Origin: Nemertoderma westbladi
Taxonomy: Eukaryota; Xenacoelomorpha; Nemertodermatida; Nemertodermatidae
Length of the DNA: 48,955 nt
Direction: 5' to 3'
Assembly: GCA_032718475.1 (NCBI GenBank)
Contig: JAUCBJ010007828.1
Location: forward strand, 1-48,955
Shown: one piece after another, positions 10,441-18,950 of the stretch
Position numbering within the stretch: the first letter of the stretch is position 1
Layout: every line of letters starts with the position of its first letter
The notes under the pieces: generated by a model
Told to the model about the DNA's origin: nothing
The model's input: only the letters and a program-made list of their open reading frames with translations
Database searches by the model: none
Made by a program: the position numbers and the translations under genes

Positions 10441-11731
10441 GGTGGGAAGATAGAATGAATCGCTGTCTCGCTGCCGACAAACAGTGTAACTTTCCCGCGT
10501 GATGCAACCTCTTGTGTATATCCCATAGAATCGCTCTTTGCAATTCTATCGGGTAACTAGGGATTATCACTGGGAACCGAAACTGTGAGTTTATGTCGAC
10601 AGTCTGGATTCTCGATCTATGACAAATCAAACCCTTATGGATTAATGGACTCCATTTTCTAAGGGGTTTATAGAGAACTGGTCGTTGAGCCGATAATAGA
10701 TGGAATTCTTTTGGGAAGGCACACATTTGATAATGCTTCAAATGCTTTAATTCCGCTTGATCAATCTCATCCTCTGTCAGAGGTTGTTTCAATTTCCGAA
10801 TTCGCTCACTATTGGTGCTCAATGGTTCTCTCGAATGTTTCGAATGTTTTAAACAAAGGTACGAAACGTATCGGCTTAACCACGCAGTTCTTTTACAAAT
10901 TGTCAGCCAAGAGGCAGACGAATTTAGTAATTTGTCATAAACACTGCGTGACTCTAATGCCAGCGACGGTTGTCCGCTAACTAATGGAAGTTTTGAATCC
11001 AAACCCGCAGGTTTGGAAACCAAAGGCTCCATTGTGTCGGTCATTTTCTGTCCGTCACTTACCAATTGTGACTGTCGTCTAGTCTGTAAGGGTGGTTTTA
11101 TGTCATAACTTACCCTTCCTGACCTAGTAGTCACGTAAGTCTGTTGATCTGACAGGTCTCCAGGCCGCTCCAATGACTCTTCAGGCCGCTCCAATGACTC
11201 TTCAGGCCGCTCCAATGACTTAAGTTTGGCTTTAGACTTCGACTTAGAGACTTTCTCCACTTTGACTTCTGCATCTTCAGGCATCGGATTGGTCACTATC
11301 TTTAGTCGCTCTGGCCAATGTTCCTGTGTCCTTGTTAGAAAATCAGGTCCATGCAACCAAAACTCCTGCGACTCTTCCCGACAGAATTCCGCCGGCATTG
11401 CACCTCTCGAAGTTATGTCGGCCGGGTTCAACACTCCCGGACAATGTCTCCATTGTTCCTTCGTCGAAAAATCAACGATCTGAGCGCGTCTATTGGCCAC
11501 AAATGTCTTTAGTGCAATATTGTCGGCCGCAATGTATACTAACACCAAGGATGCGTCCGTCCAATAGAATAAGGTCAATGTCGTGTCTAACTCCTCAATT
11601 ATTTGCTTACTTACCTCGACCGAAACTACAGCCGCCTGTAACTCTGCACGAGGGACAGTCATGTATTTGACCGGCATTGTCTTTGATCTAGAAGTCACAA
11701 AGGCCGTCTCAAATTTGTCCTGACTTACCTC
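10274..11731 (-). CDS. BEL/Pao pol tail: RNase H and integrase zinc-binding region, core missing
   Basis: This segment continues the gag-pol frame after an in-frame UGA (11732-11734); about 485 codons stay open. The first third matches the BEL/Pao RNase H region: VPRAELQAAVV, the acidic site YWTDASLVLVYI, FVANRRAQI, the LNPADITSRG motif and WLHGPDFL. A variable linker follows with three copies of a repeated unit around ERPEESL. The end holds a basic zinc-binding segment (DIHKRLHHAGKLH...ARQRFIL). The DDE catalytic core that should follow is absent. Translation therefore needs UGA readthrough, or this copy is defective. A consensus 5' splice-like AG-GTAAGT starts three bases after the UGA. The hairpin motif at 11000-11015 is in frame as SKPAGLD. 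Confidence 0.75.
   Translation of the reverse strand, partial: EVSQDKFETAFVTSRSKTMPVKYMTVPRAELQAAVVSVEVSKQIIEELDTTLTLFYWTDASLVLVYIAADNIALKTFVANRRAQIVDFSTKEQWRHCPGVLNPADITSRGAMPAEFCREESQEFWLHGPDFLTRTQEHWPERLKIVTNPMPEDAEVKVEKVSKSKSKAKLKSLERPEESLERPEESLERPGDLSDQQTYVTTRSGRVSYDIKPPLQTRRQSQLVSDGQKMTDTMEPLVSKPAGLDSKLPLVSGQPSLALESRSVYDKLLNSSASWLTICKRTAWLSRYVSYLCLKHSKHSREPLSTNSERIRKLKQPLTEDEIDQAELKHLKHYQMCAFPKEFHLLSAQRPVLYKPLRKWSPLIHKGLICHRSRIQTVDINSQFRFPVIIPSYPIELQRAILWDIHKRLHHAGKLHCLSAARQRFILSSHHIHQNKVVQDGSESPKGRLRVDNRTHCQEKVLGDGSDLAHTPRRAKHSAHSHCEN
11000..11015. other. Dispersed hairpin motif, copy 5
   Basis: CAAACCCGCAGGTTTG: perfect 6-bp stem extended to CC...GG, loop CGCA, inside the pol tail. 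Confidence 0.88.
11160..11221. repeat. 21-bp tandem repeat in pol linker, 3 copies
   Basis: CAGGCCGCTCCAATGACTCT repeats about three times. It encodes the repeated GAG-like peptide ERPEESL in the linker between RNase H and the integrase zinc region. The period is a multiple of three, so the frame is kept. Confidence 0.85.
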
Positions 11732-14700
11732 TCAGCGAAGGTAGGCTACCATACCAAAGCCGGTGTCACTTGCGTCACTGAATAAGTGGAGTTCGAGATC
11801 AGCTGGAAATACCAGCTGATTCGGAAAGTAGGAACGGGGTACGTCTATATTTTTCAATAGATGTAACTCGGCTTCCCACTCTCTCCACTGCTTTGCATGT
11901 ATAGGAGATATTGGTTCGTCCCACTCTATGTCGGACAACCAAATTTTCCTCATGCACGCTCGTGCCTGTAATATAACCGGACTGATAAAGTTCATCGGGT
12001 CAAATAGTCTACTCAATGTCGATAAGCAAATCCTCTTAGTCAAAACTTTGTCTGGGCTACTGGGCTCAAATCTAACTCTTACCTGGAACTTATCCGTATT
12101 CGGATTCCAAGCGAGTCCCAGTACTCGCGCCATGGGGATTGGTTCTACCCCCAATTCTATGTCTCCGCTCCCGCGATCCTTTACCGGGAACGATTCTAAT
12201 AGGGCCTCCGAATTGGTAGTGAACTTGGTCAGAGGAAATCCCCCTGTAGCCAAGCACTCTTGCAGGCCGTGAGCCACTTCTATGGCTTGTTCCGCCGTGT
12301 CCTTGGACACCAATCCGTCGTCCATGTAGAAGTTTCTCAATATAGACTCGATTACTTCTACTGGGTACTTACCAATCTGAGCTGTTGCCGTTTTCTTTAA
12401 AACGAACAGCGTGCCATTTGGACTATCGCGGGCGCCAAATATCCTAACGTACATCTGATATGTAACCACTGGGCCGGATAAGTCTTCATTCTCATACCAG
12501 AGAAAGCGAAGGCTATCCTGGTCTGCCTTACAGGCTCTTACCTGGTGGAACATCGCCTCGATGTCACAAGTAAATGCGAATCGCCGCTGTCTAAAACGCA
12601 ACAGTATTCCTATCAAATAATTATTCAGGTTGGGACCATCCATCAACTCTGAATTCAGGGACATACCTCTATAGACTGCTGCGCAGTCGTTGACTACTCG
12701 GACTTTGTCAGGTTTGTCAGGGTGAGTCACATAGTGGTGTGGAAGGTAATAAGTCTGGTCTGTCACTAAGTCAGGGTCCTCTACCTTCCCAGCAAATCCC
12801 TTGGCGAAATAGTTGTTGATCTGGGCGCAATACTTCTCCCTAATGTCCGGATTCTTCAACAACCGAGCCCTTACTCCATTTAATATTTTCAAGGCTAAGC
12901 TGTAGTTGTTCTCCAACTTAGGTGGTTGTCGACGCCACAACATTCCAACTTCAAAATGTCCAGTCGGTAGTAGACGTACGGTGTCTTCCATCATCTCCAG
13001 CGACCGTTTCTCATCAGTAGACATGGCTAGGTCATATCCACCGGGTTCCATTGCGTCCCTATCCAGCCATTCGACAGTTCTGGCTCCTGTCTCGAGGTCC
13101 TGGCGTATCAATTCCTTCTGTAATTCCTCCTCACTGTATTGGAAAATGTCTAGGTCTCGATATTTAGCCACTTGACCCTCCACTATGTCTGTATAAGTCA
13201 AAACGTTAGTCAGATAAGTAGCGTGGGCCGCTGAACCAGACCCACGGGTCTGATAACAGTAGTCCTCGGGTTCACTATCTGTCCGGTCGTTATGAAGTGG
13301 TTCCGACAACCTAACATTATCGGGAATCAACTCCTCGTCCGACTCGCTAAAGTCACTATAGTGGTCAATGCAGGTTCTCCTAAACTCGTCTATGTCTGGT
13401 GGTTCTACTAACGGTGGTTGAGTTATAGGCTGTAATTCGTCGTATCTGTCCATTGGCTTGTCGCCACCTGTAAACTCATAAGACATGGGTACTCTTGTAT
13501 ACCAACCTAGTATGGTCCTATGGGCATGTGGTCCATTGACATGCGGCTCAGCTGGTCTCGTTTCCCATATTTGGTGTGCGATCAGCTGTTCTGCACCAAT
13601 CAACATAGAAACATTCCTATAACCTACCTGGTGTCTGGGTATCCTGAGCTTGTCAAAATACTCCTGTGCTATGGGACTCATCGGCGGCACCTTACCTAAT
13701 TGCCTGCCGAATCCCTTCATAGCTAGACACTTAAATCCGTCCAATGGCAAAGCTTTCCGTTCTTGTCGAGTGTGTTGGTCTCTCGGAAGTAGGGAATCTA
13801 GTTCTACCGAAATTCTGTGTCCCTTGAGGTCTCCTACCCCGTGCATAGACTTCAACTCTATTTGGATCTCCTCAGCGTTCTGGAAGCTAGAAACAGCTCT
13901 CGCCACTTCCTCGTCGATATACGATAATGTGGACGCAGTGTCCAACATCACATATATTCGTTTTGATCCCTTATCTCCAGTGAGTTTCACCGGAATCACG
14001 CTAAATATTTCCGATGTGGCCGATGATAAATACGTCCGCGCGCTGGTCGATGAACTATCCGCGGTGAAACCTTGGCAGGTCACTTCTCTTGCGCTCGACT
14101 CGCCATCTTCGTCCGACGAACCTGGTTGGTAACCATCGTCCTGGATGCCAGTGTACGTATTCCTTCTTATCGATACGGGTTCTTTGCTCCCCTTCCTGTG
14201 AGGATTTCGCTGTAAGTAACGGTCCGTTGGGGTATGGAAATCCGCATGTAGCAACTTGTGATGTAGTCTGCCGCATTCCATGCATCCGTCCTTGCTGTTC
14301 GGGCACTGCCGCCGTACATGACCTGGCGCAAGACATGCCCAACAGGTGTCCAACGTCCGCACTTGAACTCTTCTCTGTTCCGAATTTAATTCTTTGAACC
14401 GTCTGCAACTATCTAACTTATGGTCGTCAGATCTTACCTCCTTTAGTAAACAGTATTGGCAACCTACAAATCCATCCGGCAACTCCTGTTGCTTTAACCT
14501 AGGTCTATCTAACCGCTCACCTGACCATACTCGCGAGTCTGATCTAAAGGCTGGGGTACTCGAATTATATCTGTCTACTGAGTTATAAGTCACAGTGGTC
14601 CTGTCGTCGTCAAAACTTACCATAGACTTACCGGTAACAGGTTTAGACTCCCTCATATTCTCTTCTGAGAAGTTTGATTTCATCTCTGCTACTGCGTCTG

Positions 14701-17700
14701 TGGCTATCATGTCATGAATATGCTGAAGTGTCAATACTTTACCTTGGCCCTCCAACTTATTCTCTAATTTGCGCCATTTCTGTCTGTAACGCATGTTTAG
14801 ACGTCTTATTACGCTTTTCAAAACTTCGGCGTGATCACCATGATGAGGTAGATTCACCGTCCTCAAGATGTCCAATGCGTTCGAAATAGCGTTCGCTAAG
14901 TTCAACAGCTCTAACGGAGTTGTAATCCTTCCGCCCTTACCCAAGTCTTCTACTATCGACTGCGCCATCTTGGTTTTATTCCCGTAGATGTCACTAAGCG
15001 TCTTCATCGCTAACTCAAATGCTCTTTCATTGCCGACGAAGTTATCAGCAATGGCTCTAGGTTCTCGATGGAGCATCTGAAGCAAATAGTTGAACTTCTC
15101 GTTGGGAGTAAAGGTGCTGTTGGTTAGCTGCTCGTCGACATAGGTTCTAAAGGTCCTCCAGTGCTTGTGGTTGCCCATAAACTTCTGGGGTTGTTGCGTC
15201 GGCAGTCCTTGCCTAGCAGCAAACTTACCTATGTCCCTAAGGGTTGCGTCGTTCTGGGTTAACAAATGGTTTAGTTCCGCAGGGTTGTTAAGTCTGGTCC
15301 TTTCCCGGTGGTTCCAACTTACCTGCTCCGCGTCGGTCCTTCTTTCCTTATAGTTTCGGGACTTCTGACGTCTCATTTCTTCCTCTTCATCGCTTGACTC
15401 GGTGTCAGTCCTTAGCGCTCGCGATGGTTTGCGCGCCGAGGCCCTGATCCAAGCATCCTCAATAAATTTCTCTGCCGAATTTTCGAAATTGGGATTATGG
15501 ATATTCGGGACAGGCGTCCTTACCTGAGGTCTATGTGGTATAGTCTCCTCCGATATGCGTACTCGTTGACTAGGCTGGACTTTATCTAACTCAGGCCTGC
15601 TGGGATTAGAATTACTTCTTACCTGGGCTGCTTCCTTTAACCGTAGGTTGCTAAGCATGTCCGTTATAGGTTGGATGTGCGGCGATATAGCTTGCGCTAA
15701 ACTAGCACTTAACTCATCCCTCGTAATAAATTCCTGGCTAGGGTTCTGTTGTATAGTCGGCTCTATCTGAGTAATCCGCTGTCTCTCATATGATCCCTCT
15801 TCCGGTTTAACCCGGAAGTTCTCCGTCGAACTGGGTCGGCGCTCCGTCCGCGTATTCCAAACCCGCGGGTTCGGTTCGCCAAATACTCGGCCCGTCGGAG
15901 TTTCTTCTCTAAATTCTCCGTTGTCACGTTCGGTGTACAGTGGTGCGGCGTTCCGATGACGTAGATCCTGGGCGATAGGTGAAGCACTAATACCAACTGG
16001 CGTGCGATATGTAGAGAACGGTTTAACGATCCGTGTACTCGTAATAGCTGGACCGGGTATAGGAATTCTGGTCGTCGTCGACTCGCGTATAGCCGGAGTT
16101 CTCGCTTCCTGTTCGGCCTTCTGCAGTGCGAACAGTTCTCGCAACTCAGTCCCTACACTCGCCCCACATTCTTCGAGCATTCGCATCCCCTTCTCGGCGA
16201 TTTCGTTCGCCTTCCTAGTCCGTTCTTCGCTCTCTAAACTTAATCTCGCACTTTCCAACTGCGCCAGTTTACGTTCTTCTTCTTCCCTCGCTCGTCTCGC
16301 TGCGCCCTCTTCTTCCACTCGCGACCTCTCTTCATACAATGCGCGTCTTCTCTTCTCGATCTCGAGTTCGCGTTCCTTGCGTCCGCGTTCGAGTTGAAGC
16401 TCGCGCTCCTTCTGTTCACGATCGAGTTTCTTGCGCTCGCGTTCGGCTTGGAGTTCGCGTTTCTTCGCTTCCTGTTCGCGTTCGAGTTGGAGTTCGCGTT
16501 TCTTCGCTTCCCGCTCGCATTCAAGTTGGAGTTCGCGTTCTCTCTGTTCGCGTTCGAGTTCCTCGCACTCGCGCTCGGCTTGGAGTTCGCGTTCCCTTTG
16601 CTCGCGTTCCGCTCGCTCGCGCTTACTTATCTCTTCCAACTCTCGTAACTCTGCGTCCAACTTACGTGTGCGCTCCCGTTCCCGCTCGGCTTCCTTCCGT
16701 GCTTCCTGTGCACGCAAAACTTCCGCCTGCTGTTCGTCTAGTCGGCGTCTTCTCTCCTCCGCCGAGTTGTGAGAAACAAGGGATCTAGCACATATTACCT
16801 TACCTCGCGCGTGACTAACCTGGGAATCGCCGCTGTCTCTAGATGCATCGTCGGGTGGAGTCAACGTCCTCTGTTGAATGTTCTCCGTCGTCGGTAGCAC
16901 CTGGCCTGGTACCACCACTCCATTCTGCATCAGCCAGCTAGTAACTTCCCTCTGATAACGGCGCTCTTCCTTATCTTGGATCTCTTCCCGCTCCACTAAG
17001 TCTCTTAACTCTGCGTCACTCACCTGAGTCGCCTGCGCTTGTGATGCCCATAGCAGCCAGTTCTCTGTCCTAACTCGTCGGAATCGCTCCGATAACTCGC
17101 GGTGCTCCAACAAGGCTGCTAAAACCCTGTCGTAAATCCTCGTCGCCACGTCGCTCGACTGAGACTCTACTGCCTTCTTCGCTAGGACTGCAAGCTCCTC
17201 CGTCTGCTTGAATAACGCTGAGTTATATCCTCTTCTAATCTCTGCTAACTCTACCCTCCCGATGTTCGCTGAGTCAGCTAACATCTTCCTTACCTTGTCC
17301 GCCGTCCGAGTTATATGTCCGGCGTGCGCGCGAAGTTTCTTCTTTATCGCAGTGTCGAACTCTCTATCACTTACCTGACTTACACTCGGTGGACTTGAAG
17401 GATTATTTCGGGAACTACGGGTACTCCTTACAGCCGTCGGGACCACGGCACTTACCATACCCACAGGTCTGGAAACCGGGCTCCGGGCTCTCGCTTCTGC
17501 TACACTACCCTCCCTATCACTCACCTCTGTCCGGGCTGCTGTGCAGTCCTTCCTTACAGTAGCGGTAGGGGATCCTAATACTATTACTTGAGGTTGTTGT
17601 TCTTCCTCACTAGTCACTGTCTCGTCCTCCTGTTCACTTACGTCAGCGTCGCTCGCTGCGTCGTCATAGTCGGCATTGTCATCAACAGTAATGTTTACGC

Positions 17701-17770
17701 TATCGTCAGTCGGCGGTCCAGCCGCCGTCTCGTAGCTGTCCTCTAGTGCCTCTTTGTCTGAGACACTCAT
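11732..17770 (-). CDS. gag-pol: BEL/Pao Gag-Pol (Gag, CCHC, A17-type protease, reverse transcriptase)
   Basis: About 2,012 codons from the ATG at 17770 (A at -3; further upstream the frame lacks an ATG) to UGA at 11732. Domain order, numbered from 13 codons upstream of that ATG: acidic N-terminus; charged coiled coil about 340-525; DUF1759-like Gag core about 876-953 (HWRTFRTYVDEQL, KFNYLLQML); zinc cluster about 1115-1193 (CQYC..., CWACLAPGHVRRQC, CMECGRLHHK); aspartic protease with DTASTLSY near 1290; Pao-type RT about 1490-1950 with DIEAMFHQV, RIFGARDSP and YMDD near 1828; then ECLATGGFPLTKF, LFDPMNFISP and the RNase H start LFSDASDTGFGMVAYLR. The frame stops there, in the middle of RNase H. 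About 14 AGGTRAG splice-donor-like heptamers and three hairpin motifs lie inside. The frame is otherwise intact, consistent with a young copy. Confidence 0.92.
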   Translation of the reverse strand: MSVSDKEALEDSYETAAGPPTDDSVNITVDDNADYDDAASDADVSEQEDETVTSEEEQQPQVIVLGSPTATVRKDCTAARTEVSDREGSVAEARARSPVSRPVGMVSAVVPTAVRSTRSSRNNPSSPPSVSQVSDREFDTAIKKKLRAHAGHITRTADKVRKMLADSANIGRVELAEIRRGYNSALFKQTEELAVLAKKAVESQSSDVATRIYDRVLAALLEHRELSERFRRVRTENWLLWASQAQATQVSDAELRDLVEREEIQDKEERRYQREVTSWLMQNGVVVPGQVLPTTENIQQRTLTPPDDASRDSGDSQVSHARGKVICARSLVSHNSAEERRRRLDEQQAEVLRAQEARKEAERERERTRKLDAELRELEEISKRERAEREQRERELQAERECEELEREQRERELQLECEREAKKRELQLEREQEAKKRELQAERERKKLDREQKERELQLERGRKERELEIEKRRRALYEERSRVEEEGAARRAREEEERKLAQLESARLSLESEERTRKANEIAEKGMRMLEECGASVGTELRELFALQKAEQEARTPAIRESTTTRIPIPGPAITSTRIVKPFSTYRTPVGISASPIAQDLRHRNAAPLYTERDNGEFREETPTGRVFGEPNPRVWNTRTERRPSSTENFRVKPEEGSYERQRITQIEPTIQQNPSQEFITRDELSASLAQAISPHIQPITDMLSNLRLKEAAQVRSNSNPSRPELDKVQPSQRVRISEETIPHRPQVRTPVPNIHNPNFENSAEKFIEDAWIRASARKPSRALRTDTESSDEEEEMRRQKSRNYKERRTDAEQVSWNHRERTRLNNPAELNHLLTQNDATLRDIGKFAARQGLPTQQPQKFMGNHKHWRTFRTYVDEQLTNSTFTPNEKFNYLLQMLHREPRAIADNFVGNERAFELAMKTLSDIYGNKTKMAQSIVEDLGKGGRITTPLELLNLANAISNALDILRTVNLPHHGDHAEVLKSVIRRLNMRYRQKWRKLENKLEGQGKVLTLQHIHDMIATDAVAEMKSNFSEENMRESKPVTGKSMVSFDDDRTTVTYNSVDRYNSSTPAFRSDSRVWSGERLDRPRLKQQELPDGFVGCQYCLLKEVRSDDHKLDSCRRFKELNSEQRRVQVRTLDTCWACLAPGHVRRQCPNSKDGCMECGRLHHKLLHADFHTPTDRYLQRNPHRKGSKEPVSIRRNTYTGIQDDGYQPGSSDEDGESSAREVTCQGFTADSSSTSARTYLSSATSEIFSVIPVKLTGDKGSKRIYVMLDTASTLSYIDEEVARAVSSFQNAEEIQIELKSMHGVGDLKGHRISVELDSLLPRDQHTRQERKALPLDGFKCLAMKGFGRQLGKVPPMSPIAQEYFDKLRIPRHQVGYRNVSMLIGAEQLIAHQIWETRPAEPHVNGPHAHRTILGWYTRVPMSYEFTGGDKPMDRYDELQPITQPPLVEPPDIDEFRRTCIDHYSDFSESDEELIPDNVRLSEPLHNDRTDSEPEDYCYQTRGSGSAAHATYLTNVLTYTDIVEGQVAKYRDLDIFQYSEEELQKELIRQDLETGARTVEWLDRDAMEPGGYDLAMSTDEKRSLEMMEDTVRLLPTGHFEVGMLWRRQPPKLENNYSLALKILNGVRARLLKNPDIREKYCAQINNYFAKGFAGKVEDPDLVTDQTYYLPHHYVTHPDKPDKVRVVNDCAAVYRGMSLNSELMDGPNLNNYLIGILLRFRQRRFAFTCDIEAMFHQVRACKADQDSLRFLWYENEDLSGPVVTYQMYVRIFGARDSPNGTLFVLKKTATAQIGKYPVEVIESILRNFYMDDGLVSKDTAEQAIEVAHGLQECLATGGFPLTKFTTNSEALLESFPVKDRGSGDIELGVEPIPMARVLGLAWNPNTDKFQVRVRFEPSSPDKVLTKRICLSTLSRLFDPMNFISPVILQARACMRKIWLSDIEWDEPISPIHAKQWREWEAELHLLKNIDVPRSYFPNQLVFPADLELHLFSDASDTGFGMVAYLR
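13237..13252. other. Dispersed hairpin motif, copy 6 (compensatory pair)
   Basis: CAGACCCACGGGTCTG: relative to the consensus, A to G on one side is matched by T to C on the other, so the 6-bp stem stays perfect. Loop CACG. It lies in gag-pol, encoding QTRGSG. Confidence 0.88.
15858..15873. other. Dispersed hairpin motif, copy 7
   Basis: CAAACCCGCGGGTTCG: one stem mismatch, loop CGCG. It lies in gag-pol, encoding PNPRVWN, a third reading phase. Confidence 0.82.
16380..16640. repeat. Degenerate tandem repeat coding the Gag coiled coil
   Basis: Units built on GTTCGCGTTCGAGTTGGA recur many times. On the minus strand they encode Glu/Arg/Leu/Gln heptad-like runs (REQRERELQ, REAKKRELQLE). The predicted product is a long charged alpha-helical coiled coil, N-terminal to the DUF1759-like Gag core and possibly a particle-assembly spacer. 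Confidence 0.8.
17456..17471. other. Dispersed hairpin motif, copy 8 (weakest)
   Basis: CATACCCACAGGTCTG: keeps the ACC/GGT stem and loop CACA but has a mismatch. It lies in gag-pol, encoding SRPVGM. Confidence 0.65.
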
Positions 17771-18950
17771 AGTCCAAATAATATTTGCCTTCCGGCAAAA
17801 ATCTCGCAAAAGTTCGAGATATAATTATAATTTAACCGAAATACGGTCAAATTATTTGTCAAATAATCAGTTGGTCCAAATGTCAAAATAAATTCGCAAT
17901 GCAATATTGTGAATTTAATGGGGTATATAGTTATAGCAAATACTAGCACAATATTTAAACAAAAATATTATTATATAGCTACTATATAGCATTAAATACC
18001 GGTATAGCACAAAATAACTTTGAATCTAATACAAAATATTCAAAATAGACTTGCCACCCGAATATTTCTAATTTTATATATAGCTCTAATCAACGCAATT
18101 TTAATTTCAAATATTATATGTATCCACTAGCGCGTGGCTACATCTTCGGGTTGCGACTCTCTCTAACTCTCTCTCTAACTTGAGCGATTCAAAACCATGG
18201 CCGGCTAAACCTAAATATCCTAACTAATAAATTGAGTTCAGCTTCGCAGTTAAACAACCGGTAATTTTTTACTGCTTCCACAAACACACTGGCGCCAACA
18301 GAACAACTAACCTTGTTTGCTGTGAGATTCCACGTCCGCGTCCAAAGATTCAGGCCCTTCGCTGATTGCAAACCGAACCCGCAGACCCACACGAACCCCA
18401 AACTCAGAAGTCCCGTCTTGCCATGTATCTCCAGATGGTATAAAATAACTAAGCGGTTACCTAACATACCGGTACAAAACTCTAGAATTTTACGAATAAT
18501 TTTGACCGAAACTGAATTCTCGCAAACCTAGCTAATAATTTTCAAAAAACTTACTAATTACAGTTTGCCCTAAGGCCTAAGGAACTGCTGTATTCGCAAT
18601 TAGCAAAAACGCACTACCGTACATCCACTGTATGCAGTACAGTAAGTAAAACAGTACACCAACCTAACAGCCTAATGATACTGTGTGTGGTACGGCAAAC
18701 AAATGTCCTTCTACCGTACGCAGTAACAGCAATCAGCCTAATGTACTACTGTACTAGTGTACGCAGCCAGTGAATACAGTAATATAAACTAACAGCCTAA
18801 AGGAATATACTCAATGTTCTACCGTACGCTAGCCTATAGCCTACAGCAGACGATCACGTGCTCCAATTTATTGCCTAATACTATGATACTACTATCAGCC
18901 TAAGAATACTCTATTGACCGCTGCAAGCAACAGCCAATAACACGTATCAC
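17771..18950 (-). other. 5' leader of the BEL/Pao element
   Basis: About 1.2 kb between the 5' LTR and gag-pol, without a long frame. The element-sense bases after the LTR read GTGATACGTGTTATTGGCTG; I cannot match a primer-binding site to a tRNA. At 18600-18950 the words CAGCCTAA (four copies) and CTACCGTAC (three copies) recur irregularly. It contains one N5-CTG-N5 site (18744-18756) and TACCGGTA words near 17997 and 18473. Confidence 0.6.
18744..18756. other. Footprint-like TACTA-CTG-TACTA
   Basis: A perfect 5-bp duplication around CTG inside the BEL/Pao leader. It has the same form as the swarm at 26.4-33.5 kb. Confidence 0.6.

Noticed and set aside
15801-15820. CTTCCGGTTTAACCCGGAAG palindrome in gag-pol
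   Set aside because: A single copy, different core from the hairpin family, plausible by chance.
16002-16788. Plus-strand ORFs opposite the coiled-coil region
   Set aside because: Antisense shadows of a low-complexity Glu/Arg-coding repeat.
18360-18400. A ninth copy of the hairpin motif (CGAACCCGCAGACCCA)
   Set aside because: Only one half matches, and the second arm does not pair.
18920-18950. Primer-binding site
   Set aside because: GTGATACGTGTTATTGGCTG follows the LTR, but I could not match it to a tRNA 3' end from memory with confidence.
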